A stretch of 64,000 nt of DNA from contig NZ_CP114278.1 in the NCBI RefSeq assembly GCF_027105095.1, positions 2,294,001 through 2,358,000 on the forward strand. The letters run 5' to 3'. Below the pieces are notes generated by a model. The model was not told the DNA's origin. It searched no databases and saw only the letters and a program-made list of their open reading frames with translations. Position 1 is the stretch's first letter. Each line of letters starts with the position of its first letter. Below are positions 27,498 through 36,012 of the stretch, one piece after another. This DNA is from Brevundimonas vesicularis (lineage in GTDB: Bacteria; Pseudomonadota; Alphaproteobacteria; Caulobacterales; Caulobacteraceae). A program made the position numbers and the translations under genes.

Positions 27498-28172
27498 TCA
27501 GCCTTCCGCCGCCAGACAATAGCCGAGACCGCGGACCGCCTGGATGCGCACCTTGTCCGTGCGCCGCGCCAGATTGGTCCTCAGCCGTGAAATCTGTGAC
27601 TCAAGCGAGTTGGCGTTGACGACCTTGTCGTATCCATAGACCCGCGCCTCCAGCGTCTCGCGCTGGATCACCGCGCCGGGCCGGGCCATCAACGCTTCCA
27701 GCACCAGCGCCTCGGTGCGGCGCAGGGTCAAAGGCGCCTCGTCGATGAAGAAGACACCGCTTTCCAGATCGTGCATCAATGGTCCGAACTGACGAGTCTC
27801 ACGACGCGCCTCAAGCGAACGACGCAGGGCGATGCGAATTCGCGCCAGAAGTTCACGCGGCTCGAACGGTTTGGCGATATAGTCGTCGGCGCCGGACTCA
27901 AGGCCTTCGACACGATGATCCGGCGCGGCCATGGCCGTGAGGATGATATAGCGCTGACGGCGGTTGCGATGCGCCGAATAGGCGATCAGGGAAACCCCGT
28001 CGCCATCCGGCAATCCTCGATCCAGCAGCACAAGGTCGAAGTCATTCGCGTCGACGGCAGTCCTTGCGATCGCGAGAGATGGCGCGACATCGACGACGAA
28101 GCCCTGTCTTTCCAGGTAGACGACAAGCGTTTCCGCAACGTCGACGTCGTCCTCCACCAGCAACAGACGCAC
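27498..28172 (-). CDS. OmpR/PhoB-family response regulator
   Basis: About 224 residues from a GTG with GGAGGT upstream; an in-frame start at 28223 is less likely. The receiver domain has acidic residues 7-9 (VEDD), phospho-acceptor Asp51 in LVLLDRGLPDG, and Lys in YIAKPFEP. The C-terminal winged helix (LTLRRTEALVLEALM ... SLESQISRLRTNL ... VRGLGYCL) is of the OmpR/PhoB class, which binds tandem 7-base repeats as a dimer. It is the only response regulator in the window and has no adjacent kinase. The kinase at 9729-11150 is the natural partner. I infer it binds boxes A-E. No box precedes its own start. Confidence 0.92.
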   Translation of the reverse strand: MRLLLVEDDVDVAETLVVYLERQGFVVDVAPSLAIARTAVDANDFDLVLLDRGLPDGDGVSLIAYSAHRNRRQRYIILTAMAAPDHRVEGLESGADDYIAKPFEPRELLARIRIALRRSLEARRETRQFGPLMHDLESGVFFIDEAPLTLRRTEALVLEALMARPGAVIQRETLEARVYGYDKVVNANSLESQISRLRTNLARRTDKVRIQAVRGLGYCLAAEG

Positions 28173-28261
28173 CTCCGACCTCCCTTCTGACGCTCCAATC
28201 CGTATTGGCCGGATATGAAGCATTTCGCCTTCTAACGAACAGGCAGGCCGTCGGCCCAGAG

Positions 28262-28287
28262 GCAGGGCGCGCTGGTGCGCGCCCTGC
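28262..28287. terminator. Strong hairpin between TonB receptor and response regulator
   Basis: A perfect 11-base stem GCAGGGCGCGC / GCGCGCCCTGC with a 4-base loop, five bases after the receptor stop codon. On the receptor's own strand no T run follows; TTTT follows only on the plus strand. It may reduce read-through into the response regulator or stabilise the receptor mRNA 3' end. Confidence 0.6.
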
Positions 28288-28292
28288 TTTTG

Positions 28293-31244
28293 TCAGAATG
28301 AATACTGGAGCTCCAGAGACAAGGTCCGACCTGCGGCATTGTAGCGTCCCGTATCGTAAGGCCGCCCCTGAACCACCACGAACGGCGGCGCCTGATCCAG
28401 TATGTTTCGACCCGCGAAACTGATGCGGATGTCGTTCGTGACCCGCCAGGCGGCCGTCAGGTCGAGGATGAGCATGTCATCGACCGGCACAAACTTCCGC
28501 TCGTCGGTTACGTTGCCGGCGGCCCGGAAGACCTCGTAGTCGTTCGTGTACTTCGGCGTGTAGTAGGCCCAAAGGGATGCGCTCATGTCGTGATAATACC
28601 AGCCGACCGAGCCCACCACCTTGTAGTCGTCAGGCCCCTGGAGGAAGCCCAGGTTCGAGACGGGTTCGCGATTGGCGAAGGCCTGGCGTTCCGACTTGAT
28701 ATTGTCCAACACATTGATCTTCGGCTCGAACGTGCCCCAACGCGTCGGCCAAAGGTAGCTCAGCTCGTAGGCGATCGACTCATATTCCGAGCCGATAATG
28801 TTGAAGGTGTAGTTCCTCGCCTCGATGATCTTGCCGCTGGCGTCGCGTGGATAGAACTGAGAAAGCTGAAGAATCTCGCGCCGGGTCAGGAAGGTCTGCA
28901 GGTCGTTGGGGTTGGCGTATTCGCTGTCGATCTTGGTCGAGTTATAGGCGACATCCAGGGTCAAGCCCTTCAGTACGCCCTCGGGACGCCAGTTGAAGCC
29001 CAGGGTGTATTGCGTGGACACCTGCGGCTCCAGGTCGGGGTTCGGGGCCACGACCATTGGGACGACATAGGTTCTTGGCCGCACACAGTCCGTCGTGCAG
29101 GTGTAAAGCGGATCGTCAGAGATCGTCGTGGTGTAACGCTGAGTGCCAGTCGGGTTGAAGAGTTGCGTGTACGGCGGCGCCTTGAAACCCTCGGTCCACC
29201 GAGCGCGGAGCGCCAGGCCCTGGAACGGTTCCCAGCGCAGACCGATGGCCGGGGTGGTGTTGGCGAAGGTGTTGGACTCGTAGAGCAGTTCTCCGCCTTG
29301 GGAATAGGGCACATTGTTGACCGTGCCGATCGGTCCCGAGGTCTTATAGCTGTCGCGTCGCGCAGCCAGGCTCAACAACAGGGATCGCGCGCCCGGATAG
29401 TTGAAACCCTCGCCAAAGATCGGAACGGTCAGTTCGCCGAAGTAGGCGTGGCGGTCGCTCGTGACCGGATTGATGGTCCGGACACGGACTTCCTTACTGT
29501 CCGTGTCGTCCACAGACATCTCGGCCCCCGCCGCGTAACGGATCTTCCCAGCGGGCAGCGCCCACAGGGCACCCGTCAGCCGCGCTTCCCAGTTCTCGGT
29601 GCGCGTCGACCGCTCCTCGGTGACAGGAATATAGTAGAAGTCGGCGACACTGGACCCGCCGCCGTCGGCGGACGACTTCCAGGGATTGAAGGCGAGCGCG
29701 GGGTCGCTGCTCGTCAAGGCGAGGCATTGCCGGTCGAAGACCGCCTGGAGCATCTCCCGGTCCGTACCGTTGAGTTGGTTCTGCGCAAGCTGGAAGTTAT
29801 AGCAACTCACGCCGTTTGGGGCGGCCGCGTCTCTGATGAGTTCAACAGTAGAGCCTAACAGCGGGCTCTGACCTGACGTCTCGGATTTGGAGGTGGTGTA
29901 AAAAAGCTCCGCCTTGGTGTCGGTGTTGATCTGGTAACGCAGGCCCAGATTCAGGTTCCACTGTGTCGCCGTATTCGAAATCCGCCCTGTCGGCAGCTCG
30001 CCCGCGTCGACCTCCGACTTGGGGTTGTAGGCCACCAGCGGCCCCGGCGTGAATCGGTCGAAATAATAGGCTGGGAAGGGATTGTAAGCCTGGCCAGGGG
30101 CCAGCTGAACGCGCAATCCTTCCGAATACAGGATGTCCTGCTCGTTCTTGCTGCGCGAATATAGTGCGTTGCCGAAAGCTGTCAGCCTGCTGGTCAGCTT
30201 TTGCTCGAAGTTGAGCGTACCGCTGATCGTGTCAGACTCCGGACCGGCCAACTCCGGCACAATGTCCGGCAAGGCCTCAGCCCCGACTGTAATGAAGTCG
30301 TTCAAACCGGGACGACCAACCAGGCCCGGCCTGACGGTCAGACCCTGCGCGACGTAACGCGCATTGTAATCGGGCGGATCGAACGAATAGTAGCCACGGT
30401 CGATGACGCCAGGCTGCAGCCCGCGACTGAACGACCGCAGATCAAACGACGTGTCGCCGCCGTAGTAGCTGGCGTAGTTTTGCGTGACATAGCCGCTCTT
30501 ATAGTTGTTGACCGGCTTACGGCGGCTGTAGTCGATCGTCCCCGAGATGTTGCCGGAGCCCCAGGAATAGCCGGAGAACAGGCTTATGCGGCTGTTGTCT
30601 GCGTCATTGCTGGACTCTTCGTGCTGAACCGTCAGGGTCGAACCGACGAAATCCTTGCGCAGAATGAAGTTGATGACGCCACCGATGGCGTCGGCGCCAT
30701 AGATGGCGGACGCGCCGCCAATCGAGATTTCGACACGCTCCACGGCGCTGAGGGGGATGCCGTTGAGGTTAGCAAAACCATCCTCGATCCCTGCGGCTCC
30801 GGCGACGCGCCGGCCGTTGACAAGGATCAGCGTGTTGCCGGCGCCCAGGCCGCCGAGATTGGCGGCCGACACGCCGAGCGAGCCGATCTGCGAGACACCG
30901 ACCTTGCCGCGATTGGACAGCGGCCCCCGCGCGCGTTCATTGGTGACGGCGCCGATGGTGTTGACGTTCTGCGGCAGAGTCCGGATCAGTTGCTCGACGC
31001 TGGTCACGCCGCGCGCCTGGATTTCTTCCTTCGAAATGACAATGACCCGCGAGGTCGGGTCACCCGTTGCAAGACGGCTCCCTGTCACCTCGACCGATTC
31101 CACGACCGAAGCCTCACCGGCTGGCTGAGCGGCGCGGGCGCGTTCAGCTTCCGTCGGCTGCGGAGCCGATTGGGCCCAGGCCCCGCCAGCAGATGCACAG
31201 AGCATCAGCGCCAGCATTGAAGTGCTCATCGGTCTCGTCGTCAC
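28293..31244 (-). CDS. TonB-dependent outer-membrane receptor
   Basis: 983 residues from a GTG with AGGGGGA upstream, giving a normal signal peptide (SMLALMLCASAGGAWAQ). A TonB-box-like VESVEVTGSR is followed by the plug domain (VISKEEIQARGVTSVEQLIRTLP ... NTLILVNGRRVAG ... VERVEISIGGASAIYGADAIGGVINFIL) and a large beta-barrel ending in the aromatic LQYSF. The barrel is of the oar-like/large substrate class seen in Caulobacterales and Xanthomonads. Substrate unknown. The shared box E and the neighbouring M16 and aspartic peptidases make a peptide-like ligand plausible. The promoter region is about 130 bases from the start, so the mRNA leader is long. Confidence 0.94.
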   Translation of the reverse strand: MTTRPMSTSMLALMLCASAGGAWAQSAPQPTEAERARAAQPAGEASVVESVEVTGSRLATGDPTSRVIVISKEEIQARGVTSVEQLIRTLPQNVNTIGAVTNERARGPLSNRGKVGVSQIGSLGVSAANLGGLGAGNTLILVNGRRVAGAAGIEDGFANLNGIPLSAVERVEISIGGASAIYGADAIGGVINFILRKDFVGSTLTVQHEESSNDADNSRISLFSGYSWGSGNISGTIDYSRRKPVNNYKSGYVTQNYASYYGGDTSFDLRSFSRGLQPGVIDRGYYSFDPPDYNARYVAQGLTVRPGLVGRPGLNDFITVGAEALPDIVPELAGPESDTISGTLNFEQKLTSRLTAFGNALYSRSKNEQDILYSEGLRVQLAPGQAYNPFPAYYFDRFTPGPLVAYNPKSEVDAGELPTGRISNTATQWNLNLGLRYQINTDTKAELFYTTSKSETSGQSPLLGSTVELIRDAAAPNGVSCYNFQLAQNQLNGTDREMLQAVFDRQCLALTSSDPALAFNPWKSSADGGGSSVADFYYIPVTEERSTRTENWEARLTGALWALPAGKIRYAAGAEMSVDDTDSKEVRVRTINPVTSDRHAYFGELTVPIFGEGFNYPGARSLLLSLAARRDSYKTSGPIGTVNNVPYSQGGELLYESNTFANTTPAIGLRWEPFQGLALRARWTEGFKAPPYTQLFNPTGTQRYTTTISDDPLYTCTTDCVRPRTYVVPMVVAPNPDLEPQVSTQYTLGFNWRPEGVLKGLTLDVAYNSTKIDSEYANPNDLQTFLTRREILQLSQFYPRDASGKIIEARNYTFNIIGSEYESIAYELSYLWPTRWGTFEPKINVLDNIKSERQAFANREPVSNLGFLQGPDDYKVVGSVGWYYHDMSASLWAYYTPKYTNDYEVFRAAGNVTDERKFVPVDDMLILDLTAAWRVTNDIRISFAGRNILDQAPPFVVVQGRPYDTGRYNAAGRTLSLELQYSF

Positions 31245-31374
31245 GTCATTCCCCCTGCCAGCCACGCCGGCGAAAATTTCCACCTCCGTTGCGTGGTGAA
31301 GGGAATGACGCGGCGTTCAGTGACCGGCAGAAATTCCGCAGCACGTTGCAACACCGTCATGGATACGTCGCCAA

Positions 31375-31392
31375 GCTTGCACCAAACTGGCA
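31375..31392 (-). promoter_or_regulatory. PhoB-like box E (TonB receptor promoter)
   Basis: Coding strand TGCCAGT-TTGG-TGCAAGC, the best copy. The similarity extends to an 11-base tandem repeat, TGCCAGTTTGG then TGCAAGCTTGG. TATCCA begins nine bases downstream of the 18-base box. Confidence 0.7.
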
Positions 31393-31700
31393 GCCCTAAC
31401 GCCGTGAGATGAAATCGCACCCCGCAACAACCCGCACGCAACAATCTTGCCGATCGTGTCCTCTTGGACACAGCTGACGCACGATCCTCTCCGTCTACCT
31501 CAACCACGGGTTGTCCATGCCTCAAACGACCATTGAGCGTGTCGCCAACCTCATAAACTACCCGCTCAACTAGGCGGGTGATTTGTCGTGCTGCCGACAT
31601 CAGACAGTTCCTCGTGTCGGCGGGATTTGTCCGTTTGCGGCGCAGCATCGTCTTGCGTCGCAGCCACAGCCTAGACATAAGAGCGAGACCGCAAATGCGG
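31393..31700. other. Intergenic stretch upstream of tRNA-Thr
   Basis: No convincing gene. A minus-strand frame crossing 31241-31678 exists but lacks codon-use or family support and overlaps the receptor promoter. The tRNA promoter must lie within the last 60 bases. Confidence 0.4.
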
Positions 31701-31776
31701 GCCGGCTTAGCTCAGTTGGTAGAGCGCCAGTTTTGTAAACTGGATGTCGCGGGTTCGATTCCTGCAGCCGGCACCA
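31701..31776 (+). tRNA. tRNA-Thr (anticodon TGT)
   Basis: A 76-base cloverleaf with encoded CCA. The acceptor stem GCCGGCT pairs with AGCCGGC, the D arm is AGCTCAGTTGGTAGAGC, and the anticodon stem CCAGT/ACTGG encloses TTTGTAA with anticodon TGT. The T arm is GCGGGTTCGATTCCTGC. It reads ACA codons. No integrase or att repeat lies next to it. Confidence 0.97.
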
Positions 31777-31797
31777 CGCTTTTCGAACATCGGGGAC

Positions 31798-32424
31798 ATG
31801 GCCGACACAACCAACAAGCTGGGCCACAAGATCGGTGCGCGAGGCGGCAGAACCCGCCAGGCGATCCTCGACGCAACCCAACGCCTGTTGAACGAGCGGC
31901 ATTACGGTGAAATCCGCGTCGCCGATCTGGCCTCGGCCGCCAGTGTATCGCCTTCCAACTTCTACACCTATTTCAAGACGGTCGAAGAACCTGTTCTGGC
32001 GTTGTGCGAGGTCGCCGCAGCGGATTTTCAGGGGCTGGCGGCGCATTTCCAGGCCGACTGGCCGGGCGACAAGGCCTTCGTCATCGCGCGCGCCTTCATT
32101 CTGGACGTGATGGCGATCTGGCGTAGTCACGGTCAGGTGTTGCGTGTCGAACATATGCTGGCGGACAACGGCGACGCCGCCTTCGTCGAGAGCCGGGTGC
32201 GCCGTTTGCGCCGACTACACCTGTCCATCGAACGCCGCGTGGCCCAAGCCCACGCCAGCGGCCTGCATCCCAAGGATTACAATCCGCGGCTGGCCTCCTA
32301 TCAGATCGCCTCCATCGCCGAATCGACGGCGGCCAGTTTCGATCTGTTGCGGCGGGCCGATACGCCCGAGGCCATTCTGGATACGGCGGCCATCATCATC
32401 GTCAAGCTGACAACAGGACGTTAG
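31798..32424 (+). CDS. TetR family transcriptional regulator
   Basis: 208 residues from the ATG preceded by GGGGAC, 21 bases after the tRNA. The N-terminal helix-turn-helix reads TRQAILDATQRLLNERHYGEIRVADLASAASVSPSNFYTYFKTVEE, typical of TetR. The helical C-terminal half should bind a small ligand and dimerise. Its target is not evident. The nearest genes are a prepilin peptidase on the opposite strand and feoAB, neither a usual target. It overlaps the peptidase gene end to end by 4 bases. Confidence 0.9.
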   Translation: MADTTNKLGHKIGARGGRTRQAILDATQRLLNERHYGEIRVADLASAASVSPSNFYTYFKTVEEPVLALCEVAAADFQGLAAHFQADWPGDKAFVIARAFILDVMAIWRSHGQVLRVEHMLADNGDAAFVESRVRRLRRLHLSIERRVAQAHASGLHPKDYNPRLASYQIASIAESTAASFDLLRRADTPEAILDTAAIIIVKLTTGR

Positions 32425-33185
32425 AGACCCAGCGGCCCATACAGCCAGGTCAGCCAGATGCCGACGGCCAGGAAGACGCCGAAAGGCAGCTTATCCGATC
32501 CGCTGACGCTGCGCCGGACCACCAGAATGCTGAAAACCAGGCTGAGCCCTACCGCGCAGGCCCACAGCAGCACGCTGGGCAGGCCCATCCAGCCGACCCA
32601 GGCCCCTGCCCCCGCGAACAGGAAGGGGTCGCCTCCCCCCAGTCCCTGGCGCTTGCGGACGAGCTGGTACAGCCAACCGACCAGCCAAAGTCCGCCAAAA
32701 CCGACCGCCGCGCCAATCAGATGGGAAAAGCCGAGGCCCCAGTCCAGAATCAGCGCGACCGTGACGCCTGTAGAGATCAAGGGCAGGGTCAGACTGTCCG
32801 GCAGCCAGAAGTGTTCGCCGTCGATGATGGCGATCAGCAACAACTGCCAACCCAGAACGGCCGTGGCGGCGATTATGAATACTGAGGCGGCGCCTGTCGC
32901 GCCCCACACCCCGGCCCAGATGCCGACGCCGGCCGAAGCTAACTCGATCAGCGGATAACGCGGCGAAATCCGCGTGCGGCATCGCGCACACCGCCCGCGC
33001 AAGCCAAGCCAGCTGAAGACCGGCACAAGCTCCCAAGGGCGTAGTGTCTGATCGCAGCCCCGGCATCGCGAGCGGGCGACGACGATGTCCTCGTCGCGCG
33101 GCAGGCGAACGCTGACGGCGGCGATGAAACTGCCGACGATCACGCCCAGCCCGCCCATGACGGCGGCGGCGAGTACAGGATTCAT
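32421..33185 (-). CDS. Prepilin peptidase / N-methyltransferase (A24)
   Basis: 254 residues, an integral membrane aspartic peptidase that cleaves and methylates type IV prepilins or type II secretion pseudopilins. The N-terminal zinc-type domain has two CxxC pairs (CRGC and CARC) inside the GSFIAAVSVRLPRDE context. The two catalytic Asp residues are in IDGEHFWLPD and GGGDPFLF. Seven to eight hydrophobic helices are evident. It stands alone, without other pilus genes in the window. Confidence 0.92.
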   Translation of the reverse strand: MNPVLAAAVMGGLGVIVGSFIAAVSVRLPRDEDIVVARSRCRGCDQTLRPWELVPVFSWLGLRGRCARCRTRISPRYPLIELASAGVGIWAGVWGATGAASVFIIAATAVLGWQLLLIAIIDGEHFWLPDSLTLPLISTGVTVALILDWGLGFSHLIGAAVGFGGLWLVGWLYQLVRKRQGLGGGDPFLFAGAGAWVGWMGLPSVLLWACAVGLSLVFSILVVRRSVSGSDKLPFGVFLAVGIWLTWLYGPLGL

Positions 33186-33218
33186 CAGGGCGTCTCGAAG
33201 GCGGCGAACCCTTCTGGC

Positions 33219-35087
33219 TTAGCCGCCTCCGAGCGCCACCGCCACATGATAGGTCACCAGCGACGCCAGATAGGCCAGACCAAACATGTAGCCGATCATG
33301 ATCCAAGTCCATTTCAGCGAGTTGGTCTCGCGCCGCACCACGCCCAAAGTGGCCACACACTGGGGCGCAAAGATGTACCAGGCCAAGAAGGACAAGGCCG
33401 TCGCCAACGACCAATGCGACGCCAGGGTCGAGGCCAGAAGGCCCGTCGCATTCTCGGCGTCTGCGATGGCGTAGGTGGTGCCCAGCGCCGCCACTGCGAC
33501 CTCACGTGCCGCCATGCCGGGGATCAGGGCGATGACCATCTGCCAGTTGAAGCCGATAGGGGCGAATATCGGCTCCAGCGCCCGGCCGATCATGCCCGCG
33601 AACGAATAGTCGATGGCCGGCAGGGTCGCGTTCTCCGGCGGATAGGGGAAGGTCGCCAGCACCCACAGAATGATCACGAGCGGCAGGATGATGCGGCCCG
33701 CCCTGTTCAGGAAGATCTTGGCCCGGAGCCACAGATTGAAGCCGACGCTGCGCAGGTCCGGCGTCTTGTAAGCCGGAAGCTCCATCATGAAGGGCTCGAC
33801 CGCGCCGCGCCAGAACACCTTGCGGATCAGCAGGGACACAATCAGGGCGCTGACGATGCCGGCGGCATAGAGGCCGAACATCACCAGACCCTGAAGGTTT
33901 GCAAAGCCCCATACCGTCTCATTCGGAATAAAGGCGGCGATGATCAGCGTATAGACTGGGATGCGCGCCGAGCAGGTCATCAGCGGGGCGACCAGGATGG
34001 TGGTCAGGCGGTCGCGTCGCGAATCGATCACCCGCGCCGCCATGACGCCGGGAATGGCGCAGGCGAAACTGGACAGCAGCGGGATGAAGGCCCGGCCGTG
34101 GAGCCCAGCGCCGCCCATGATTTTGTCCATCAAGAAAGCCGCACGGGCCATATAGCCGAAATCTTCCAGCGCGATGATGAACAGGAACAGGGTCAAAATC
34201 TGCGGCAGGAACACCAGCACGCTGCCCACGCCGGAAATGACCCCGTCCACGATCAGGCTTTGCAGCAGGCCGTCGGGAAGGACATTGGCGACCAAGCCGC
34301 CCAACCAGGCGATGCCGGCCTCGATTCCGTCCATTACGGGCGCGGCCCAGCTGAACACGGCCTGGAACATCACGAACAGCAGGGCAAACAGGATCAGCAG
34401 CCCGCCGACCGGATGCAGCAGCACCGAGTCAATCTTGCCGGTCAGGGTGTCGGGCCGCTCGGGAGGTCGGACGCAGGCCTTCATGATCCGCTCGGCCTCG
34501 CGGGCGGCGGCTCGTAGCTCGGCGGCGTCAGGGCTGCGCCATTGGCTTTCGGTCATGGCGGCGACGGCGGCCTGGGCCTCAATGGCGACGACCAGATCGT
34601 CGATGCCGCGCTTGCGCGTCGCCACGGTGGTGATGATCGGCACGCCCAGTTCGGCGCGCAGTCGCTCCAGATCGATGCGTAGGCCCTGGCGCTGGGCGAT
34701 GTCATACATGTTCAACGCCAGAACCATCGGCCGGCCGACAGCCTTCAGCTCCAGAATCAGGCGCAGGACCAGACGCAGATTGGTGGCGTCGGCGACGCAG
34801 ACCACCACGTCGGGCGGCGTCTCGCCGGCCAGTCGCCCCAGAACGGCGTCGCGCGTGACCTCCTCGTCCGGGCTGCGCGCGCGCAGGGAATAGGTGCCGG
34901 GCAGGTCCAGCACCGACATCGTGCGGCCCGAGGCGGCGCGGATCAGGCCTTCCTTACGCTCCACCGTCACGCCGGCGTAGTTGGCGACCTTCTGGTGAGC
35001 GCCGGTCAGGGCGTTGAACAGAGCCGTCTTGCCGCTGTTGGGATTGCCGACCAACGCGACGCGAGCCGTCTTCAGCGCAACGTCCAT
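33219..35087 (-). CDS. feoB: Ferrous iron transporter FeoB
   Basis: 622 residues, inner-membrane Fe(II) transporter. The N-terminal G domain shows G1 GNPNSGKT at about 15-22, G3 DLPGTYSL and G4 NMYD. The membrane part has the two Gate segments (PQILTLFLFIIALEDFGYMARAAFLMDKI and the later AREVAVAALGT). The ATG overlaps the feoA stop by one base (TGATG), so the two are translationally coupled. It is somewhat shorter than E. coli FeoB, as in many alphaproteobacteria. Confidence 0.97.
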   Translation of the reverse strand: MDVALKTARVALVGNPNSGKTALFNALTGAHQKVANYAGVTVERKEGLIRAASGRTMSVLDLPGTYSLRARSPDEEVTRDAVLGRLAGETPPDVVVCVADATNLRLVLRLILELKAVGRPMVLALNMYDIAQRQGLRIDLERLRAELGVPIITTVATRKRGIDDLVVAIEAQAAVAAMTESQWRSPDAAELRAAAREAERIMKACVRPPERPDTLTGKIDSVLLHPVGGLLILFALLFVMFQAVFSWAAPVMDGIEAGIAWLGGLVANVLPDGLLQSLIVDGVISGVGSVLVFLPQILTLFLFIIALEDFGYMARAAFLMDKIMGGAGLHGRAFIPLLSSFACAIPGVMAARVIDSRRDRLTTILVAPLMTCSARIPVYTLIIAAFIPNETVWGFANLQGLVMFGLYAAGIVSALIVSLLIRKVFWRGAVEPFMMELPAYKTPDLRSVGFNLWLRAKIFLNRAGRIILPLVIILWVLATFPYPPENATLPAIDYSFAGMIGRALEPIFAPIGFNWQMVIALIPGMAAREVAVAALGTTYAIADAENATGLLASTLASHWSLATALSFLAWYIFAPQCVATLGVVRRETNSLKWTWIMIGYMFGLAYLASLVTYHVAVALGGG

Positions 35088-35353
35088 CAGGCGGCGCCCA
35101 GTCGGATCGACAGGCTTTCCGCCTCGTGGCGACGCAGGGCCACGCGCATGTCGTCCACCTTCATAGCGATGGGGTCGCGTCCGAACAGACCTTCGTGCAG
35201 CAGTTCGATCTGCGCGCCTTCAACAAAGCCCAATTCCAGCAGACGGCGTTCCAGCTCGACCGCCTCGCCCTGATGGTGACAATGGGTGCCCACCTGAACG
35301 ATGACGCCGCGATCGCCGCGTCGGGCCTGGCTCAACTTGATGGTGTCGGTCAA
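35087..35353 (-). CDS. feoA: Ferrous iron transport accessory protein FeoA
   Basis: 88 residues from a TTG, the only usable start giving a normal FeoA length. An in-frame frame reaching 35587 would pass through the promoter and the divergent cytochrome gene. The SH3-like FeoA fold is seen in TIKLSQARRGDRGVIVQV, RRLLELGFVEGAQIELLHEG and DPIAMKVDDMRVALRRHEA. It binds FeoB and tunes transport. The ribosome site is weak. A perfect CTGAT-W-ATCAG palindrome lies 54 bases upstream. Confidence 0.88.
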   Translation of the reverse strand: MTDTIKLSQARRGDRGVIVQVGTHCHHQGEAVELERRLLELGFVEGAQIELLHEGLFGRDPIAMKVDDMRVALRRHEAESLSIRLGAA

Positions 35354-35407
35354 TTCTACGCTCGCACGGGCGAGGCCGCTCCCCAACGGCTCCGCGTTTC
35401 TTTGACA

Positions 35408-35418
35408 CTGATTATCAG
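35408..35418. promoter_or_regulatory. Candidate Fur-type operator of feoAB
   Basis: An 11-base perfect palindrome, CTGATTATCAG, lies between feoA and the divergent cytochrome gene. TGATWATCA resembles the core of iron-response operators, which fits iron control of feoAB. No second half-box was found, so the assignment is tentative. Confidence 0.5.
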
Positions 35419-35504
35419 GTGCGAGGGGGCTCCGTCCAGCGGGACAGCTTGACCAATTGCCACGCCGATGCGTTGCGCTATCACAAGGCAAACAGGAAGC
35501 CGCC

Positions 35505-36008
35505 ATGACACGCCAAACCCTCGTCGCCCCCCTTCTTCTGGCCCCGCTTTTAACTCTGGCCGCCTGTGGCCAGGGCGAGCCGTCCACAACTACGCCTGCC
35601 GCGCCGCTTCACGTGCTGACGGATGCGGAAAAGGCGACCCTGCTGGCCTCCCTGCCCGCCCCCTACAATGCGGGCGATCTCGAGAACGGGCGTCGGGCGT
35701 TTGCGCGCTGTCGCGCCTGCCACACCATAGGCGAAGGCGGCCCGGACATGGCGGGGCCGAACCTGTACGGTGTGTTCGGCCGCAAGGCGGGAGATCGCCC
35801 GCGCTATAACTATTCCAACGCCATGCGCACGGCGAACTTCACCTGGGACGCCGAGAAGCTGGACCACTGGCTGGAAAACCCGCGCACCTTCCTGCCCGGC
35901 AACAAGATGACCTTCCCCGGTCTGCCCGACGCCACGGATCGCCGCGACGTCATCGCCTTCCTGAAGGTGGAGACGGGCTACAAGCCGGAGCCTGCGCCCG
36001 CCTCCTGA
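35505..36008 (+). CDS. Membrane-anchored c-type cytochrome (class I)
   Basis: 167 residues from the ATG with AGGAAG upstream. A lipoprotein signal ends at LLTLAACG, so it is probably lipid-anchored on the periplasmic face. One heme site, CRACH in RCRACHTIGEGG, and an axial Met in PGNKMTFPG place it with small cytochrome c550/c552 electron carriers; MAGPNLYGVFGRKAG is the usual class I segment. It is divergent from feoAB and close to the RND genes, with no oxidase nearby. Confidence 0.93.
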   Translation: MTRQTLVAPLLLAPLLTLAACGQGEPSTTTPAAPLHVLTDAEKATLLASLPAPYNAGDLENGRRAFARCRACHTIGEGGPDMAGPNLYGVFGRKAGDRPRYNYSNAMRTANFTWDAEKLDHWLENPRTFLPGNKMTFPGLPDATDRRDVIAFLKVETGYKPEPAPAS

Positions 36009-36012
36009 TCCG

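Noticed and set aside
28590..29858. A 422-codon plus-strand frame
   Set aside because: It lies inside the TonB receptor gene on the opposite strand and shows no family features.
31241..31678. A 145-codon minus-strand frame upstream of the TonB receptor
   Set aside because: It crosses box E and the receptor start, matches nothing I know, and has no convincing ribosome site.
31701..31776. tRNA-Thr as target of the P4-type integrase
   Set aside because: It is more than 23 kb from the integrase and no duplicated 3' end was seen near the island.
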